This document shows, one piece after another, positions 7,104 through 16,560 of a DNA stretch of 22,191 nt. Below the pieces are notes generated by a model that saw nothing but the letters and a program-made list of their open reading frames with translations, ran no database searches and was not told the DNA's origin. This DNA is from JAKLKS01 sp964370855 (GTDB taxonomy: Bacteria > Planctomycetota > JAJSAM01 > JAKLKS01): the NCBI GenBank assembly GCA_964370855.1, contig CAYJMF010000079.1:1-22191 (forward strand), written 5' to 3'. The position numbers were made by a program, and so were the translations under genes. The first letter of the stretch is position 1; each line of letters opens with the position of its first letter.

Positions 7104-9262
7104 CTACCGAGGGGCGGGAGCGGGGATCTCCTCCGGCACGGGGGCGATGCGGATCTCCACCTCTCCCGGGGCGAAGACCGCCTCTCCGGCCGTCCCCCGC
7201 GCGAGGATCCCCCCTTCTCCATTCCGCTTCGTCGCTTCGATGATCCAGGGCCCCGCCCCGGGGACGCGGAAGCGGAAGCGGCCGTCGGGGCCGGTGCGCC
7301 CTCCCCAGCCCTCCCAGCCGCCATCCGTGGACGCGCTCACGGCGACGGCCGCGGCGGGCCTCCCCTCCCCGTCGAGAACCCGTCCCTCGAGGAGCACCCC
7401 CCGCTCCATGACGAGCACGATCTCCTGCCCGCCGGCCCGCACCTCGTCTTCGGGGAAGACGGGGAGGCCGAGGGGCTCCCCGTTCCCGTCCTCCCACTCC
7501 GCCTGGAGGTTCACGAGGGCGTCCTTCAACTGATCGAGGTCGGCCCGCCCGTCCTCGCCGGTGGCCTTCCAGTCGAAGTCGTTCTCCCCGGAAGCGTAGA
7601 CCACGACGCCGCGGAGCGGCGTCCCCGCGGCATCCACCACCTTCACCACGATGCGGTGAAAGGCCGGCAGGCGGAGTTCCACCCCGGTGAGGTCCCGGTC
7701 CGCCGGGACGTCGATCTCCGTCTCCAGCAGGGGATACGCGTCGGGGCGGACGACCCAGAGGCGGCGGTGGCCCGGCGGAACGGCGATCAGGCGGAACCGG
7801 CCGGCGTCGTCGAGGCGGCGGCCGGCGCCCCCCTCGATGTGGACATCGAGGTCCGTCGCGGGCCGGCCCGCGGGGTCGAGGACGACGCCGGAGGCGCGCG
7901 TGCCGTCGATGAGCCGGAGATCTCCGAGATCCACCAGGCCCGGCGCCCGGCGGCATGGGGCACCGGGGCCTCCAGTTCCGGCCGTCCCTCCGCAATCACC
8001 TCCACGGTCGAATCGAGATCCCTCCGCACCCCCTCGATGGAGAAGCGGCCCTCGGCGTCGGTGGCGGCGGCGAGGAGGTCCTGCTCCCGATGCCCGTCCT
8101 CCCCCCGGGGCCCCCAGCCGCGGAGGGAGACCCGGGCCCCCGCCACGGGCGCCCCGCCGGGAGCGAGGACGCGGCCCGTGACCCGGTCGCCGCGGACGAG
8201 GCGGAACTCCACGGGGCCCGCGGCGGGGACGTCCGCTTTCGCGGAAGTGTATCCTCTGGCGATACACTGGAGGAGGCCGTAGTCCCACCCGGGAACCCGG
8301 TTCCACCCGGCGAAGCGGAACCGGCCGTCGGCGTCGGCGGTGACGGCCCTGAGGAGGGTCCACCCCCTCCCGACCCGGGCCCCGGGGACCGGCCCCCCGG
8401 TCTCGGCGTCCACCACCGTCCCCTCGACGACGCGGCCGGGATCGAGGGTGAAGGAGACCACGAGGTCGTCCCCCCCCGGGGGGACCTCGAACTCCCGGTA
8501 GCCGAAGTCGCCGAAGGAGGGATGCTCGATGACCACCTCCGCCGTGCCCGGGGGGACGGCGGCGAACCGCGCCCCCGCGCCGGCCGCGGTGGTCCCCGTC
8601 TCCCGGAAGCGCTGCGGCTCGTCGATGGTGCCGCTGCCGAGGGCGACCGTCGCGCCGTCCACGGGGGCCCCCTCCGGGTCCACGGCCCGGACGACCACGG
8701 GCCGCCCGCGCCGCATGACGATGCGGACCCGGGCGCCGGCGGGCCGGTCGTCCATGTTCGCGGGGGCGAAGCCCTCCGCCTCCGCGAGGAGGGTCACGCC
8801 GGCGCCCCAGTCGAGTTGCAGCGCGAAGGTCCCGTCGGCGGCGGTGCGCGCGTCCCCGCGGGGGACGGGATCTGATTTCGAGATCCCGGTCGCGGGGTCC
8901 ACGATCCGCCTCCAGGACGACGCATGGACGGAGGCCCCCGGGACCGGCTTCCCTTCCTCGTCCACGACGACGCCGCCGAGCACCGTCTCCCGGTCCAGCG
9001 CGTCGAGGTCCACGGGCGGGGGGAGGGCGGGGATCGGGGGAGGATCGGGATCGTCGGCGGGCGCGGCGACGGCGCTCTCCCCGGGCGGTGGAGCCGGGGA
9101 GCGAAGGGTCGGCGGCACCACGACCCGGGCGCCGAAGGCATCGGACGGAGCCTCCTTCGCCCCGAGGAGGCGCCCGACGGCGTCGGGGAACAGCAGCCCG
9201 GCCGCGAGGACCGCCAGGAGCGCGGCCACGGCTCCGGCCTGGAGCAGGCGTCTCCGTGTCAT
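7104..9262 (-). CDS. Membrane-anchored protein with carboxypeptidase-regulatory-like repeats; frame break near 7950
   Basis: Starting at ATG 9262, the protein has an N-terminal membrane anchor (MTRRRLLQAG followed by a hydrophobic run, about residues 8-27) and a Pro-rich linker. It then has at least seven Ig-like units of the carboxypeptidase regulatory-like type (CarboxypepD_reg), each opening with a pattern such as VLGGVVVDEEGKPVPGASV, VEGTVVDAETGGPVPGARV or VTGRVLAPGGAPVAGARV. In one frame the homology ends near 7950 (PHAAGRRA). It resumes in the frame one base back (GLVDLGDLRLIDGTRASGVVLD) and runs to the stop at 7104. One missing base, or a -1 slip, would join the halves into about 719 residues. 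A sequencing indel is the simplest explanation. The role is probably envelope or adhesion; no catalytic domain is seen. The start lacks a ribosome site and has TAGTAT exactly 7 nt upstream. Confidence 0.72.
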
Positions 9263-9269
9263 GGAGGCG

Positions 9270-9275
9270 ATACTA
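9270..9275 (-). promoter_or_regulatory. -10-like hexamer TAGTAT, 7 nt before the repeat-protein start
   Basis: On the minus strand TAGTAT ends 7 nt before ATG 9262, which predicts a transcript starting at or next to the start codon. No -35 match was found. Between here and 9352 there is also an imperfect palindrome, CCCGAT-TC-ATCGGG (9294-9307). It could be a stem ending the upstream methyltransferase-HNH transcript, but it has no T tract. Confidence 0.4.
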
Positions 9276-9351
9276 CGGGAATACGGTACCCGACCCGATT
9301 CATCGGGGTTCGGCGTCGGGCCGCTCTCCCCACCGATGGACCCATGCATGT

Positions 9352-11019
9352 TCACGGCTCCCATCGCCCCGTCCCGCGCTGGAGCGCGGTGAACTCGATG
9401 GACTCGCTCACGAGATCGAAGAGACCGTCGAGGGGCAACCGCTTCCGTCCCGTCCAGGCCGCCACCTCGTTCTCGAACCGGCGGCTCCCCCTCTCCCGCG
9501 CCACCTCCCAGCAATGGATGATTGGCTCCTTCCGGGCCCGCAGCAGGGACCTCGTGGGGAGCAGGTCGCTCTTGCGGGCGTTCACGCTCCTCTCCACCGG
9601 GAGCAGGTTCCAGAGGTCGTTGTTCCCCCACAGGGAGAAGGGGATCAGGTGGTCGATGGCCATGGTGCCGGGGGTGAGGCTGCGGTCGGTCCATGTGCAC
9701 CGCAGCGGGGCCGCACCGGTGAAGAGAGCCCGCGCCGCCAGCTGGTCCCGCTCGGGATCGCCACGGGCGAGGAGGGCCTCCACGACGACGCCGGCCCCGA
9801 CGCTCCTTCCGGAGAGGCGGACCGTCTCCTCCGCCCAGCGCAGGACCACGGCCTCCGCGATCCAGTGGCCGAGAAGCGAGAGTTCCCGCCAGAGGCTCGC
9901 GTGGACGAGGATCCGATCGCCACGGGCGGAGAACAGGGCACCCTCGACCGAGGTCGCACCCGCGTGCTTCACGGGGCCCTCCTTGATCGCCGCCGTCGCC
10001 TTCGCCAGGGCGACCTCGTGGTGTCGCCTGGCCGCCGGCACGATGACGCCGCTCCTGCGATCGAACAGGTAGGCCGGGAGTCCACCGGCCAGAGCATAGG
10101 CGTCGATGAGTGCCTTCAGCGGCGAGGCGAACTTGAAGCTGTGGGCGCCCTTCCCGCGGTCGTTCTGGTACTGGGGCAGGAACTCCTCCGATTCGAGGAG
10201 GGGCCAGTAGTACTGGAGCCAGAGTTCCGCCACCGCTCGGACCGGCACGGCGACCCGGCCCTCCTCCTCCTCGGCGAGGTGGAACCGGCGCACCGCGATC
10301 TCCGCCAGCGCGCGCACGAGCGCGAGCTTGTAGGTCGCCACCTTCTGGTCCCTGCCGAGGACCGCCTCGATGCGATCGATGGCCCGGCCGCCGGCGGCGG
10401 ACTCGAGCCGCAGGAGGAGGATCGACCAGGTGTGCCCGGGCCTCCCGAGGACGTCCTCCGCCGTCCGCGACTCGATGAGGACGAAACCCGCCCTCTCGAA
10501 CATCAGGCGGAGTTCCGAGGCCCCGAGCGGCGTGAACAGCCTTCCCCCGGCGTCCCGGAACTCCGCGTCGAGCCCGGGGCGCTCCCGGGGGACCGTGACG
10601 AGCGCCCGCCCCCCGGGCTTGAGCACCTTCTTGAATTCGAGGATCGCCTCGATCACCCGGTGGCGGGGCACGTGCTGGAGGACGGCGGTGCAGAGGATCC
10701 CGTCGAAGGGGCCGCCCAGGTCCTCCGGATCGGGAAGGGCGTCGGGAAGCCCCCCGCCGACGATGCGGGCCCGCAACTCCGGGTGGCGTTCGACGGAGAG
10801 CTTCCGGAAGCCGGAGGAGGGCTCCACTCCCCAGGCCTCGTAGCCCTCCGCGACCAGTGCCGCGGCGTCCCGCCCCGAGCCGGATCCGATGTCGAGGATG
10901 CGCCCGCCTCCCGGGAAGGCGCGGAGCCACTTGCCCTCGGGCGGTCTGCGGATCCCGTCGAAGACCGACGCCAGCTCCGCGGCCCGCTGGTCGTAGTAGT
11001 GGAGAGTCCGTTCGTCCAT
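9352..11019 (-). CDS. SAM methyltransferase-HNH endonuclease fusion
   Basis: The protein has 555 residues from ATG 11019 (AGGGG 8 nt upstream); an in-frame GTG at 11028 is less likely. Residues 1-205 form a class I methyltransferase: motif I ILDIGSGSG (41-49), the acidic end of strand 2 at E66 (GVEPS), and a UbiE-like later part (VLQHVPRHRVIEA, then FKKVLKPGGRALVTVP). No NPPY/DPPY or Pro-Cys DNA-methylase motif is present. Residues about 213-440 are a mostly helical region (RDQKVATYKLALVRALAEIA, then LQYYWPLL) of a type I associate with HNH proteins. C441, D456-H457, N467, N471, N480 and K483 form a standard HNH (His-Me finger) site, so nuclease activity is expected. The divergent neighbour encodes a DUF3883 nuclease-like protein, which suggests defence. 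What the methyltransferase modifies is unknown. Confidence 0.82.
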   Translation of the reverse strand: MDERTLHYYDQRAAELASVFDGIRRPPEGKWLRAFPGGGRILDIGSGSGRDAAALVAEGYEAWGVEPSSGFRKLSVERHPELRARIVGGGLPDALPDPEDLGGPFDGILCTAVLQHVPRHRVIEAILEFKKVLKPGGRALVTVPRERPGLDAEFRDAGGRLFTPLGASELRLMFERAGFVLIESRTAEDVLGRPGHTWSILLLRLESAAGGRAIDRIEAVLGRDQKVATYKLALVRALAEIAVRRFHLAEEEEGRVAVPVRAVAELWLQYYWPLLESEEFLPQYQNDRGKGAHSFKFASPLKALIDAYALAGGLPAYLFDRRSGVIVPAARRHHEVALAKATAAIKEGPVKHAGATSVEGALFSARGDRILVHASLWRELSLLGHWIAEAVVLRWAEETVRLSGRSVGAGVVVEALLARGDPERDQLAARALFTGAAPLRCTWTDRSLTPGTMAIDHLIPFSLWGNNDLWNLLPVERSVNARKSDLLPTRSLLRARKEPIIHCWEVARERGSRRFENEVAAWTGRKRLPLDGLFDLVSESIEFTALQRGTGRWEP

Positions 11020-11134
11020 CCGATTCACCCCTGCCCGGGTCGGCGGCCGCGAATCGTAGCAGGCCGGGGACTCGGGAATCCTGCATCGCCTTCCAGGGGT
11101 GCCCTCGCCTCCGGCGGGCTCCCCCGCCCCGGGT

Positions 11135-11155
11135 CCAGGATCGACCTGGTAGGAT
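11135..11155 (+). promoter_or_regulatory. Inverted repeat plus -10-like TAGGAT upstream of the DUF3883 gene
   Basis: CCAGG-ATCGA-CCTGG (11135-11149) is a 5-bp inverted repeat abutting TAGGAT (11150-11155) in the divergent intergenic region. The hexamer would place transcription start near 11162-11164, either giving a 20-nt leader to ATG 11184 (with GGAG at 11174) or starting at the in-frame GTG 11163. The repeat could be an operator. This is a weak call from short motifs. Confidence 0.35.
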
Positions 11156-11183
11156 TCCGCCCGTGTCGCACCCGGAGAGTCCC

Positions 11184-12047
11184 ATGGGCAGGGGATGGTC
11201 CCGCGCCGAGGTGGAGGCCATCGTCGCGGACTACTTCGCGATGCTGTCCCTCGAGCTCTCCGGAACTCCTCCCAACAAGGCCGCCCGCAACCGCTCCCTG
11301 CTCGCCCGGCTGGAGGGGCGCAATCGGTCCGCCATCGAGTTCAAGCACGCGAACATCAGCCACATCCTGGCCAGGGCGGACTACCCGACCATCGACGGGT
11401 ACAAGCCGCGGTCCAACTACCAGCAGTTGCTGGAGGAGGAGGTCTTCCGCTACCTCCACGTGCATCCGGAAGTCGTCGCGGATCTCCGGGGACGGGCCGA
11501 GCGCCCCGCGACGCCGCCTGATGTGGATGACGAAGATCTCCTCCTACGCCAGGAGGATCCTCCTCCCCCGTTGCCGGCCGGGGACGCGGTGCGCGAGTGG
11601 GCGCCGCCTCTCGTCGAACCTCCCCCCATCGACTACTTCGCGCGGGAGATGCGGAACCGGACCCTGGGGAGCGCCGGCGAGGAGTTCGCCCTTCGCGTCG
11701 AGAAGGAGCGCCTGCGGAAGGCGGGCCGGGACTCCCTGGCGGAGGGGGTCGAGCGTGTGTCCCGGACCGGGGGGGACCACCTCGGGTTCGACATCCACTC
11801 CTACGAGCGCGACGGCAGCGATCGGTTCATCGAGGTGAAGACCACGAACTCGAGCCGGTACTCGCCCTTCTACCTCTCCTCCAACGAGCTCCGGGTCTCC
11901 AGGAAGGAGAAGGAGAGGTACCACCTCTTCCGCATCTACTCCTTCCAGGTCCGCTCGAGGTACTTCCTCCTGCAGGGAGACGTGGAGCGCCACTGCCGGC
12001 TGGAGCCGACGAACTTCCGGGCCTCCCTCCTCCGCAGGCCTTCCTGA
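11184..12047 (+). CDS. DUF3883 domain protein (PD-(D/E)xK-like), candidate defence nuclease
   Basis: This is a 287-residue protein. ATG 11184 is chosen because GGAG lies 6 nt upstream; GTG 11163 would add seven residues. The N-terminal part (5-90) has the recognisable pattern W-x(3)-EVEAIVADYFAMLSLEL, NKAARNR, IEFKHANISHIL and IDGYKPRSNYQ-like blocks, known from proteins carrying a C-terminal DUF3883. A charged, Pro-rich linker follows (100-150). The C-terminal domain (about 158-287) includes E166/E167, GFDIHSY (D203) and FIEVKTT (E217, K219), the layout of a PD-(D/E)xK nuclease fold. DUF3883 proteins are frequent in restriction and other anti-phage loci. The gene is divergent from the methyltransferase-HNH fusion across about 165 bp, so shared regulation and function are likely but not shown. 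Confidence 0.85.
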   Translation: MGRGWSRAEVEAIVADYFAMLSLELSGTPPNKAARNRSLLARLEGRNRSAIEFKHANISHILARADYPTIDGYKPRSNYQQLLEEEVFRYLHVHPEVVADLRGRAERPATPPDVDDEDLLLRQEDPPPPLPAGDAVREWAPPLVEPPPIDYFAREMRNRTLGSAGEEFALRVEKERLRKAGRDSLAEGVERVSRTGGDHLGFDIHSYERDGSDRFIEVKTTNSSRYSPFYLSSNELRVSRKEKERYHLFRIYSFQVRSRYFLLQGDVERHCRLEPTNFRASLLRRPS

Positions 12048-12054
12048 GGGCGAC

Positions 12055-12072
12055 CGGCCGCTTCCCCGGCCG
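12055..12072. terminator. GC-rich stem-loop after the DUF3883 gene, possible terminator
   Basis: CGGCCG-CTTCCC-CGGCCG forms a 6-bp stem with a 6-nt loop, 8 nt after the DUF3883 stop and in front of the convergent DUF5615 stop. No T tract follows, so its role as an intrinsic terminator is uncertain. Confidence 0.35.
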
Positions 12073-12081
12073 CGACCAACA

Positions 12082-12094
12082 GGTGTCTGACACC
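12082..12094. repeat. GTGTC palindrome copy 1
   Basis: GGTGTCTGACACC is a perfect odd palindrome located between two convergent genes, 7 nt past the DUF5615 stop codon. It is the same core seen at 16517-16529 and 17978-17990. Here the outer arms found in those copies are not matched, so only the core hairpin can form. Confidence 0.75.
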
Positions 12095-12100
12095 GATCTG

Positions 12101-12502
12101 CTATCCGTCCAGATCCTCCTCCGGCTCTTCCACCCGGTACGTCCGCACCCTCCCCGGCTCCACCACCCAGGAAATCGAACGCCTCTCGGCATCCGGGAGC
12201 GCTTCGGACCGGAGCCCCAGCAGGAACGTGCGTGCGCAGGCGACCTGGGAAGCGGGGCCAGCCTGGTCCTTGGGCCGGATGACCACGATGCCCGCGTTCT
12301 TCTCCGGCGGGTAAGTCACCGGGTCGGCGAAGCCCAGGTCCATGGTCATCAGGCATCGCCCTTCCGACCGGCAGACCTCCATCAGGTCCACGTCGGGAAT
12401 GCCTCCGTGCCCCTGCCCGGTCACCGTGGCGACGTCGTGCCCCTCGGAGTCGAGGAAGGAGGCGACGGCGGGGTCCAGGTTCTCGTCCAGCTTGAACTTC
12501 AT
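12101..12502 (-). CDS. DUF5615 PIN-like protein, toxin of a DUF433/DUF5615 pair
   Basis: This is a 133-residue protein whose ATG (12502) overlaps the stop of the upstream DUF433 gene by 4 nt (ATGA), which indicates translational coupling. It begins MKFKLDENLDPAVASFL, the DEN start of DUF5615 proteins, followed by GHDVATVTGQGHGGIPDVDL and CLMTMDLGFAD. These supply the acidic residues (D7, E8, about D38 and D40, and the TMD aspartate) of a PIN-like metal site. Such proteins pair with DUF433 in thousands of genomes and are predicted RNase toxins. The C-terminal 50 residues (from RPKDQAGPASQ onward) are less typical and rich in charged residues. No promoter of its own is seen, so expression should follow the DUF433 gene. 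Confidence 0.85.
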   Translation of the reverse strand: MKFKLDENLDPAVASFLDSEGHDVATVTGQGHGGIPDVDLMEVCRSEGRCLMTMDLGFADPVTYPPEKNAGIVVIRPKDQAGPASQVACARTFLLGLRSEALPDAERRSISWVVEPGRVRTYRVEEPEEDLDG

Positions 12503-12747
12503 TCGTCGTGAACCATGGGCAGTTCCACGAACCGGTCCCTGGCAAGGACCGCCGCGTAGGCGAGGCACGCGCGGACATCGGCCTCCACGAGGTGCGGGTA
12601 GCTGTCGAGGATGGACTCCACGGTCTCCCCGGCCGCCAGCAGGTCGAGGACGAGCCCCACCCAGATCCGCGTCCCCCGGATGCAGGGCTTCCCGAAGCAG
12701 ATGCGCTGGTCCACGGAGATTCGGGACAGGAGTGGGTCACCGGGCAT
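12499..12747 (-). CDS. DUF433 antitoxin-like protein
   Basis: This 82-residue protein has the diagnostic DUF433 pattern: ISVDQRICFGKPCIRGTRIWV (the GKPCIRGTR block at about 19-27), then LVLDLLAAGETVESILDSYPHL and a C-terminal ACLAYAA helix. DUF433 domains are small winged or Arc-like DNA-binding units that accompany DUF5615 PIN-like toxins and probably neutralise them and autoregulate the operon. The start at ATG 12747 has a G-rich stretch just upstream and gives the normal family length. The next gene begins inside this gene's stop codon. The antitoxin-toxin order is canonical. Confidence 0.88.
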   Translation of the reverse strand: MPGDPLLSRISVDQRICFGKPCIRGTRIWVGLVLDLLAAGETVESILDSYPHLVEADVRACLAYAAVLARDRFVELPMVHDE

Positions 12748-12787
12748 GTCCGCCCCCAGGGCCGGGGAAGTCCGGCCGTCAACGCGG

Positions 12788-12793
12788 ATTCTA
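12788..12793 (-). promoter_or_regulatory. -10-like TAGAAT for the DUF433/DUF5615 pair
   Basis: TAGAAT on the minus strand lies about 40 nt before ATG 12747 and is the only AT-rich hexamer in the 127-bp gap. No -35 consensus is found 16-18 nt upstream. The rest of the gap is GC-rich sequence plus the GTGTC repeat next to the upstream gene's stop. Confidence 0.4.
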
Positions 12794-12829
12794 CAGCGGG
12801 AGTCCGCCGTCGCCCCCCCCCGTCCCCTG

Positions 12830-12872
12830 CCGAAATGCGTCTGACACCGAACGGGTGGACACCGAACGGGTG
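12830..12872. repeat. GTGTC repeat copy 2 with perfect 15-bp tandem duplication
   Basis: A variant half-site, CCGAAATGCGTCTGACACCGA (12830-12850), runs into two exact tandem copies of GACACCGAACGGGTG (12843-12857 and 12858-12872). The second copy ends 2 nt from the stop codon of the DinB-like gene. The left part matches the copies at 15774-15796 and 18015-18036 with one to three differences. Confidence 0.75.
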
Positions 12873-12874
12873 CC

Positions 12875-13369
12875 CTACTCCGCCTTTGTGTCGAAGCCGC
12901 CCCAGCAGTTGGAGGTGCCGATGGACGCGTTCCCGGCGGCCTTCGCGTGGAGGAAGAGCTGCATCCGGTAGGCCGTCAGGGACGAGAGCCCGAGCGCCAC
13001 GATGGCGGGCCCGAGGGTCATCGTCCCGCCCCAGGGCATCTCGAACTTCCGCTTGCGGAGGTCGGCCTCGGTGAGCTTCCCGAAGAGCCGCTTCAGCGCC
13101 GCCTTCTGCTTCTTCATCGCCGCGGGGAACTCCTCCGGCGCGAGGCCTTCGGCCTTCTTCCGCATCGGCCCGTAGGCGTCCCAGCTCCCCTCGGAGAAGC
13201 ACTTCACCGCCGCGACCCCGATGAAGGAGAGGTAGCGCAGCAGCTCCGCCGTGCTCCGCTGCGACGGCGTGAAGCGGAACTCCATCCCCCCCTCCGGCAC
13301 CTTCCCGTGGAGATGGATGCACAGGTCGCACTCGCGCAGCATCGCGGCAAGCAGGTCGTCCTTGCTCAT
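12875..13369 (-). CDS. DinB-like four-helix protein
   Basis: This 164-residue protein starts at ATG 13369 with an excellent ribosome site (GGAGGA 6 nt upstream). It reads as an all-helical protein: an N-terminal helix (KDDLLAAMLRECDLCIHLHGK), then RSTAELLRYLSFIGVAAVKCF, a charged helix (PAAMKKQKAALKRLFGKLTEADL), a PWGGTMTLGPAIVALGLSSLTAYRMQLFLHAK helix and a C-terminal NCWGGFD. The pattern fits the DinB/YfiT-like superfamily, metal-binding four-helix bundles often linked to bacillithiol or mycothiol S-transfer. The usual three-His metal site is not clear, because a Tyr/Arg pair sits where the last H-xxx-H is expected, so an active metal centre is doubtful. Its neighbours give no functional hint. 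Confidence 0.55.
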   Translation of the reverse strand: MSKDDLLAAMLRECDLCIHLHGKVPEGGMEFRFTPSQRSTAELLRYLSFIGVAAVKCFSEGSWDAYGPMRKKAEGLAPEEFPAAMKKQKAALKRLFGKLTEADLRKRKFEMPWGGTMTLGPAIVALGLSSLTAYRMQLFLHAKAAGNASIGTSNCWGGFDTKAE

Positions 13370-13408
13370 GGAGTCCTCCGTTCCGTTCCGGTCCCGGCGA
13401 AGCGGCCC

Positions 13409-13414
13409 ATCCTA
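13409..13414 (-). promoter_or_regulatory. -10-like TAGGAT for the DinB-like gene
   Basis: TAGGAT lies about 39 nt before ATG 13369 in the 56-bp gap after the upstream repeat-protein gene, leaving a leader of about 32 nt that includes the GGAGGA ribosome site. The same hexamer appears before two other genes in this window. No -35 is evident. Confidence 0.4.
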
Positions 13415-13425
13415 CGCGAGGCCCC

Positions 13426-15737
<2,312 letters not shown>

Positions 15738-15744
15738 GGCGTGG

Positions 15745-15750
15745 ATCCTA
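15745..15750 (-). promoter_or_regulatory. -10-like TAGGAT, 7 nt before the second repeat-protein start
   Basis: On the minus strand TAGGAT ends exactly 7 nt before ATG 15737, and no Shine-Dalgarno sequence is present, predicting a leaderless message. It faces the vapBC promoter at 15808-15836 across about 60 bp. No good -35 was seen. Confidence 0.4.
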
Positions 15751-15773
15751 CCGGCGCCCGTTCGTGGCGCCCC

Positions 15774-15796
15774 TTCGGTGTCGGACGCTTTTCGGT
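15774..15796. repeat. GTGTC repeat copy 3 (minus orientation)
   Basis: On the minus strand this reads ACCGAAAAGCGTCCGACACC followed by GAA. It differs from the copy at 18015-18036 at two positions over 22 nt. Unlike the other copies it lies between two divergent promoters rather than behind a stop codon. Confidence 0.7.
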
Positions 15797-15807
15797 TTTC
15801 CTCGGCG

Positions 15808-15846
15808 TTGACATATGGACATACTGAATGTATGCTCTGACATATG
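15808..15846 (+). promoter_or_regulatory. vapBC promoter and operator-like repeats
   Basis: TTGACA (15808-15813), a 17-nt spacer and TATGCT (15831-15836) form a near-consensus sigma-70 promoter. It is strikingly AT-rich for this genome. TGACATATG occurs twice (15809-15817 and 15838-15846), bracketing an inverted repeat CATAC-TGAAT-GTATG (15820-15834). The second TGACATATG contains the vapB ATG. VapB-VapC binding here would block the promoter directly. Transcription should begin within a base or two of the ATG. Confidence 0.75.
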
Positions 15847-16089
15847 CGCACCACCGTCCGCCTCGACGACGCCCTCCTCGACCGGGCCCGCAGGGAGGCC
15901 GCCCGGCGCGGGACCACCCTGACGGCGCTCATCGACCAGGGCCTGCGTTCGGTGCTCGCCCCGGCCCCCGGGGGTGAGGCGCGGCGCCGGGTGCGGCTCC
16001 CCGTCAGCCGCCGGGGGGGCGGGCTCCTCCCCGGGGTGGACGTCAACGACGCCGCCGCCCTCCTCGATTGCATGGAGGAGCGGGATTGA
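15844..16089 (+). CDS. vapB: VapB-type antitoxin
   Basis: This is an 81-residue protein. MRTTVRLDDALLDRARREAARRG (1-23) followed by TTLTALIDQGLRSVL is a ribbon-helix-helix DNA-binding domain as in VapB antitoxins. The C-terminal part (residues 45-81, with GLLPGVDVNDAAALLDCMEE) is the flexible toxin-binding tail, and its GVDVNDAAALLD motif is typical of VapB partners. The antitoxin should neutralise VapC and repress the operon through the repeats around the promoter. There is no ribosome site and the -10 box ends 7 nt before the ATG, so a leaderless message is likely. Its stop overlaps the vapC start. Confidence 0.88.
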   Translation: MRTTVRLDDALLDRARREAARRGTTLTALIDQGLRSVLAPAPGGEARRRVRLPVSRRGGGLLPGVDVNDAAALLDCMEERD

Positions 16090-16517
16090 CCCTCGCCGAC
16101 GTCAACGTCCTCGTCAACGCGTTCCGCCCCGACCTCGAGGACCACGCCCGGTGCCGGTCCTGGCTCGAGGCGGTCGTCAACGGGCCCTCCGCCTACGGCG
16201 TCTCCCCCCAGGTCCTCTCCTCCGTGGTGCGTGTCTGCACCCACCCCCGGGTCTTCGCCCGGCCCGACCGGACGGAGGAGGTCCTCGCCTTCTGCCGCGG
16301 GGTCCTCCACCAGCCCCACGCGAGGGTCGTCCTCCCCGGCGACCGCCACTTCGGGATCTTCGAGGACCTCTGCCGGGAGTCCGGGGCGAAGGGCAACCTA
16401 GTCCCCGACGCATGGCTCGCGGCCATGGCCGTGGAGTCCGGGTGCGAGTGGATCACGCTGGACGGCGACTTCGCCCGGTTCCCCGGCCTCAGGTGGCGGA
16501 GACCGGGCGACAAATAG
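16086..16517 (+). CDS. vapC: VapC PIN-domain ribonuclease toxin
   Basis: The protein has 143 residues if TTG 16086 is used. That start overlaps the vapB stop (TTGA) and gives the classic N-terminus TLADVNVLVNAFR. An ATG at 16068, inside vapB, would add six residues. PIN-domain acidic residues are visible: D5 in ADVNVLV, D108 in LVPDAWLAAMA, and D126/D128 in TLDGDFARFPGL. VAAMAVESGC-like and CTHPRVFARP segments are typical of VapC toxins, which are Mg-dependent endoribonucleases acting on tRNA or rRNA. The usual conserved Glu near residue 43-47 is not obvious (VLSSVVRV there). The last codons and stop form the left arm of a palindromic repeat. Confidence 0.88.
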   Translation: MTLADVNVLVNAFRPDLEDHARCRSWLEAVVNGPSAYGVSPQVLSSVVRVCTHPRVFARPDRTEEVLAFCRGVLHQPHARVVLPGDRHFGIFEDLCRESGAKGNLVPDAWLAAMAVESGCEWITLDGDFARFPGLRWRRPGDK

Positions 16518-16538
16518 GTGTCTGACACCGGTTTGTCG
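16508..16538. repeat. GTGTC palindrome copy 4, hairpin over the vapC stop
   Basis: The stem CGACAAA/TTTGTCG (16508-16514 and 16532-16538) encloses GGTGT-CTG-ACACC (16517-16529), separated by a TA/GG internal loop. The left arm is the end of vapC, including its TAG. It shares 23 of 25 bases with the copy behind the kinase gene over AGGTGTCTGACACCG-nn-TTGTCGTG. It could terminate or stabilise the vapBC mRNA. Confidence 0.8.
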
Positions 16539-16550
16539 TGCGGTTACCGT
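16522..16550 (+). promoter_or_regulatory. Possible promoter of the NERD-kinase gene, -35 inside the palindrome
   Basis: CTGACA (16522-16527), 17 nt, then TACCGT (16545-16550). The -35 lies within the palindrome core. The -10 is weak, and the start would be near 16557, only a few bases from ATG 16561. The same CTGACA-17-TAnnnT arrangement occurs before icd. Confidence 0.4.
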
Positions 16551-16560
16551 GTTCCCCCGC

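Noticed and set aside
9182..9262. Tat signal peptide on the repeat protein (TRRRLLQ)
   Set aside because: The twin-Arg pattern is loose and no cleavage site follows the hydrophobic stretch; a simple membrane anchor fits better.
9352..11019. Type II restriction-modification enzyme with DNA methylase
   Set aside because: No DPPY/NPPY or PC motif; the methyltransferase half resembles small-molecule or RNA methylases.
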